DNA of 64,000 bases, from NCBI RefSeq assembly GCF_020386615.1, contig NZ_CP077769.1, forward strand, positions 3,100,001 to 3,164,000, read 5' to 3'. This document shows, piece after piece, positions 62,832 to 64,000 of this stretch. The notes under the pieces were generated by a model. The model had not been told where the DNA came from and did not search any database. It saw only the letters and a program-made list of their open reading frames with translations. The stretch comes from Chitinophaga pendula. Lineage in GTDB: Bacteria; Bacteroidota; Bacteroidia; Chitinophagales; Chitinophagaceae. Numbering within the stretch: the stretch's first letter is position 1; every line of letters begins with the position of its first letter. A program made the position numbers and the translations under genes.

Positions 62832-64000
62832 TTATTGGCGTAAGAGTTTGATGGTCTGGCGGCTACGTTCTGTGGTATGTGCTTCCAGTACGTAGATACC
62901 TGAAGGTAAGGTACTGATATCGATCGTATACAGGCCGCCTGCTTTAGCGGTGGCGCCTGTCTGCTGGCGGGTGATAGCACGACCGTTGATATCGAATACG
63001 GTGACCTGGCGGAGGGGGCGATTGCTATACAGTTGTATCTGAGCGCCGGTGGCAGGATTGGGCAGTAAACGCAGCTGCCAGCCGGCATCATTGTTACCTG
63101 TTTTATCCTTACTCATTACGCTGCCGCTGGTGCTGTTGCCATATACTTCCAGCTCAAAAATAGAGTAACCGTATGCGGTGTTCCTGGCGGTACAATTGAC
63201 GCGGATATAGCGACCGGTGCCCGAGAGGCCGGTCCAGCTGTTTTCGAGGGAGGTATTGCCGGTAACGGTTTTCAGCGGGCTCCAGTTCTGCTGGTCGTTG
63301 GAGAGCTGTATCTCGTAGTCTTTGGCGGAGGCGGCTTCCCAGGTGATATTCACTTCGTTGATGTTATAGACAGCTCCGAGGTCTACGGTCAGGGAGTGCG
63401 GGCCATCTCCGAAGACGCTGGACCAGCGGGTGGCTTTGCTGCCATCTACGGCGCTTGCTGCAGGGGTGCCGGCATTTTCCGTTGTAGATGCTGTTGCCGG
63501 TTTATTGAGTGCCAGGTTATTCCTGGACGGTGTATCATTCAGCGAAGTGGTGTAGTAGATATTATCGATGAAGAAGTCTGCGGTGGCGGCAGGGGCATCG
63601 CCGGAGAAGGTAAATGCCTGGGTAATGGTAGTAAGGTCGACGCCGGAGAGTGTATTTACCGGTATGACTACCTGGTGCCATTGGCCATCCCGTAATAATC
63701 CCAGTTTTTGTTCGCCTGCGGCGAAGGCGATATCGCGCTGGCCATTCTGGGAGATCACGCTGAATTTGAATGCGCCCTGGTAACTGGTTTTAAACCAGAA
63801 TTTCAGGTATCCGTTGCTGAAAATGCTCAGGTTCCTGACATCGTGGGATACGCCCAATCCGAACCAGTTGGCGGCAGCGGCACGGAAGGCCATTACATTG
63901 GTTCCTTCCTGCGGTGCGGCCCCTGTGATGCCGGTAAGATTATTCCAAACATACAGATTGGCATCGAGACCATAGGTCAGTTTATCGGGTAAGGAAGCAT
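62832..64000 (-). CDS. C-terminal part of a secreted carbohydrate-active protein (CBM, discoidin, T9SS domain)
   Basis: The frame is open to the window edge, so the N-terminus is missing; the internal ATG at 63893 is not the real start. Visible order: a galactose-binding/CBM-like beta-sandwich (NWFGLGVSHDVRNLSIF, FKTSYQGAFKFSV, VIPVNTLSGVDLTTI), then an F5/8-type C (CBM32) domain (KPATASTTENAGTPAASAVDG, TRWSSVFGD, YDIQLS-like YEIQLSNDQQNW), then a type A T9SS sorting domain (LLPNPATGAQIQLYS ... IKLLRQ). This tail is typical of secreted glucanases such as GH16 enzymes, but the catalytic part lies outside the window. A terminator follows at 62778. Confidence 0.85.
   Translation of the reverse strand, partial: ASLPDKLTYGLDANLYVWNNLTGITGAAPQEGTNVMAFRAAAANWFGLGVSHDVRNLSIFSNGYLKFWFKTSYQGAFKFSVISQNGQRDIAFAAGEQKLGLLRDGQWHQVVIPVNTLSGVDLTTITQAFTFSGDAPAATADFFIDNIYYTTSLNDTPSRNNLALNKPATASTTENAGTPAASAVDGSKATRWSSVFGDGPHSLTVDLGAVYNINEVNITWEAASAKDYEIQLSNDQQNWSPLKTVTGNTSLENSWTGLSGTGRYIRVNCTARNTAYGYSIFELEVYGNSTSGSVMSKDKTGNNDAGWQLRLLPNPATGAQIQLYSNRPLRQVTVFDINGRAITRQQTGATAKAGGLYTIDISTLPSGIYVLEAHTTERSRQTIKLLRQ

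Overview
The window looks like chromosome of a gliding, polysaccharide-degrading Bacteroidota, most likely a Chitinophaga-type member of the Chitinophagaceae. The signs are several secreted proteins with type IX secretion (T9SS) C-terminal sorting domains, TANNTTTG-type -7 promoter boxes, a GLPGLI-family protein next to an outer-membrane beta-barrel protein, TPR-linked HisKA_3 kinases, and start sites without clear Shine-Dalgarno sequences. No rRNA, tRNA, CRISPR array, transposase or prophage was seen.

1-1.4 kb (minus strand) is the end of an ABC exporter operon. 2.2-20 kb (plus strand) is a compact biosynthetic cluster: an NPPF-type methyltransferase, a CmcH/NodU-type carbamoyltransferase, a cytochrome P450 and one 4387-residue NRPS with four C-A-T modules and a thioesterase. 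The adenylation codes read as Gly, Ser, Pro and a probably basic residue. The inferred product is a carbamoylated, oxidised and possibly methylated tetrapeptide that may carry an N-terminal acyl group. No resistance, transporter, MbtH or phosphopantetheinyl transferase gene lies inside the cluster.

20-32 kb is a sugar-use region. It has a GH5 cellulase, two AraC regulators, two tandem PQQ-type sugar dehydrogenase (GSDH) proteins and a Tat-exported TIM-barrel protein. GH5 and the larger GSDH protein share a nearly identical discoidin-like domain, and each has a LacI-type operator fused to a -7-like box about 310-330 bp upstream. Two degraded genes (a TPR-esterase remnant and a frameshifted membrane protein) lie at 30.7-32.5 kb.

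32.5-50 kb is mostly housekeeping: a TetR/MFS pair with matching operators, an SDR epimerase, dusB, a receiver protein and PAS kinase, a GH18 lipoprotein, a PAP2 phosphatase, the mlaEFD lipid transport operon, a PLP dehydratase with RidA, an SDR, an M20 amidohydrolase, an SRPBCC protein and an imine-reductase-like oxidoreductase. A 188-bp array of 17 helically phased 11-bp TATA units lies at 48.43-48.61 kb.

50-64 kb holds two paralogous TPR histidine kinases around a NarL-type regulator, a GH172 enzyme, a lipoprotein split by an A9 homopolymer, a GLPGLI/beta-barrel pair, a Tat-exported protein of unknown function and the C-terminal part of another T9SS-secreted protein.

Base composition changes strand preference inside the window. 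The plus strand is C-rich over roughly 1-26 kb and G-rich from about 29 kb onward, whichever way genes point. This suggests a replication-strand switch or a rearrangement breakpoint near 26-29 kb.
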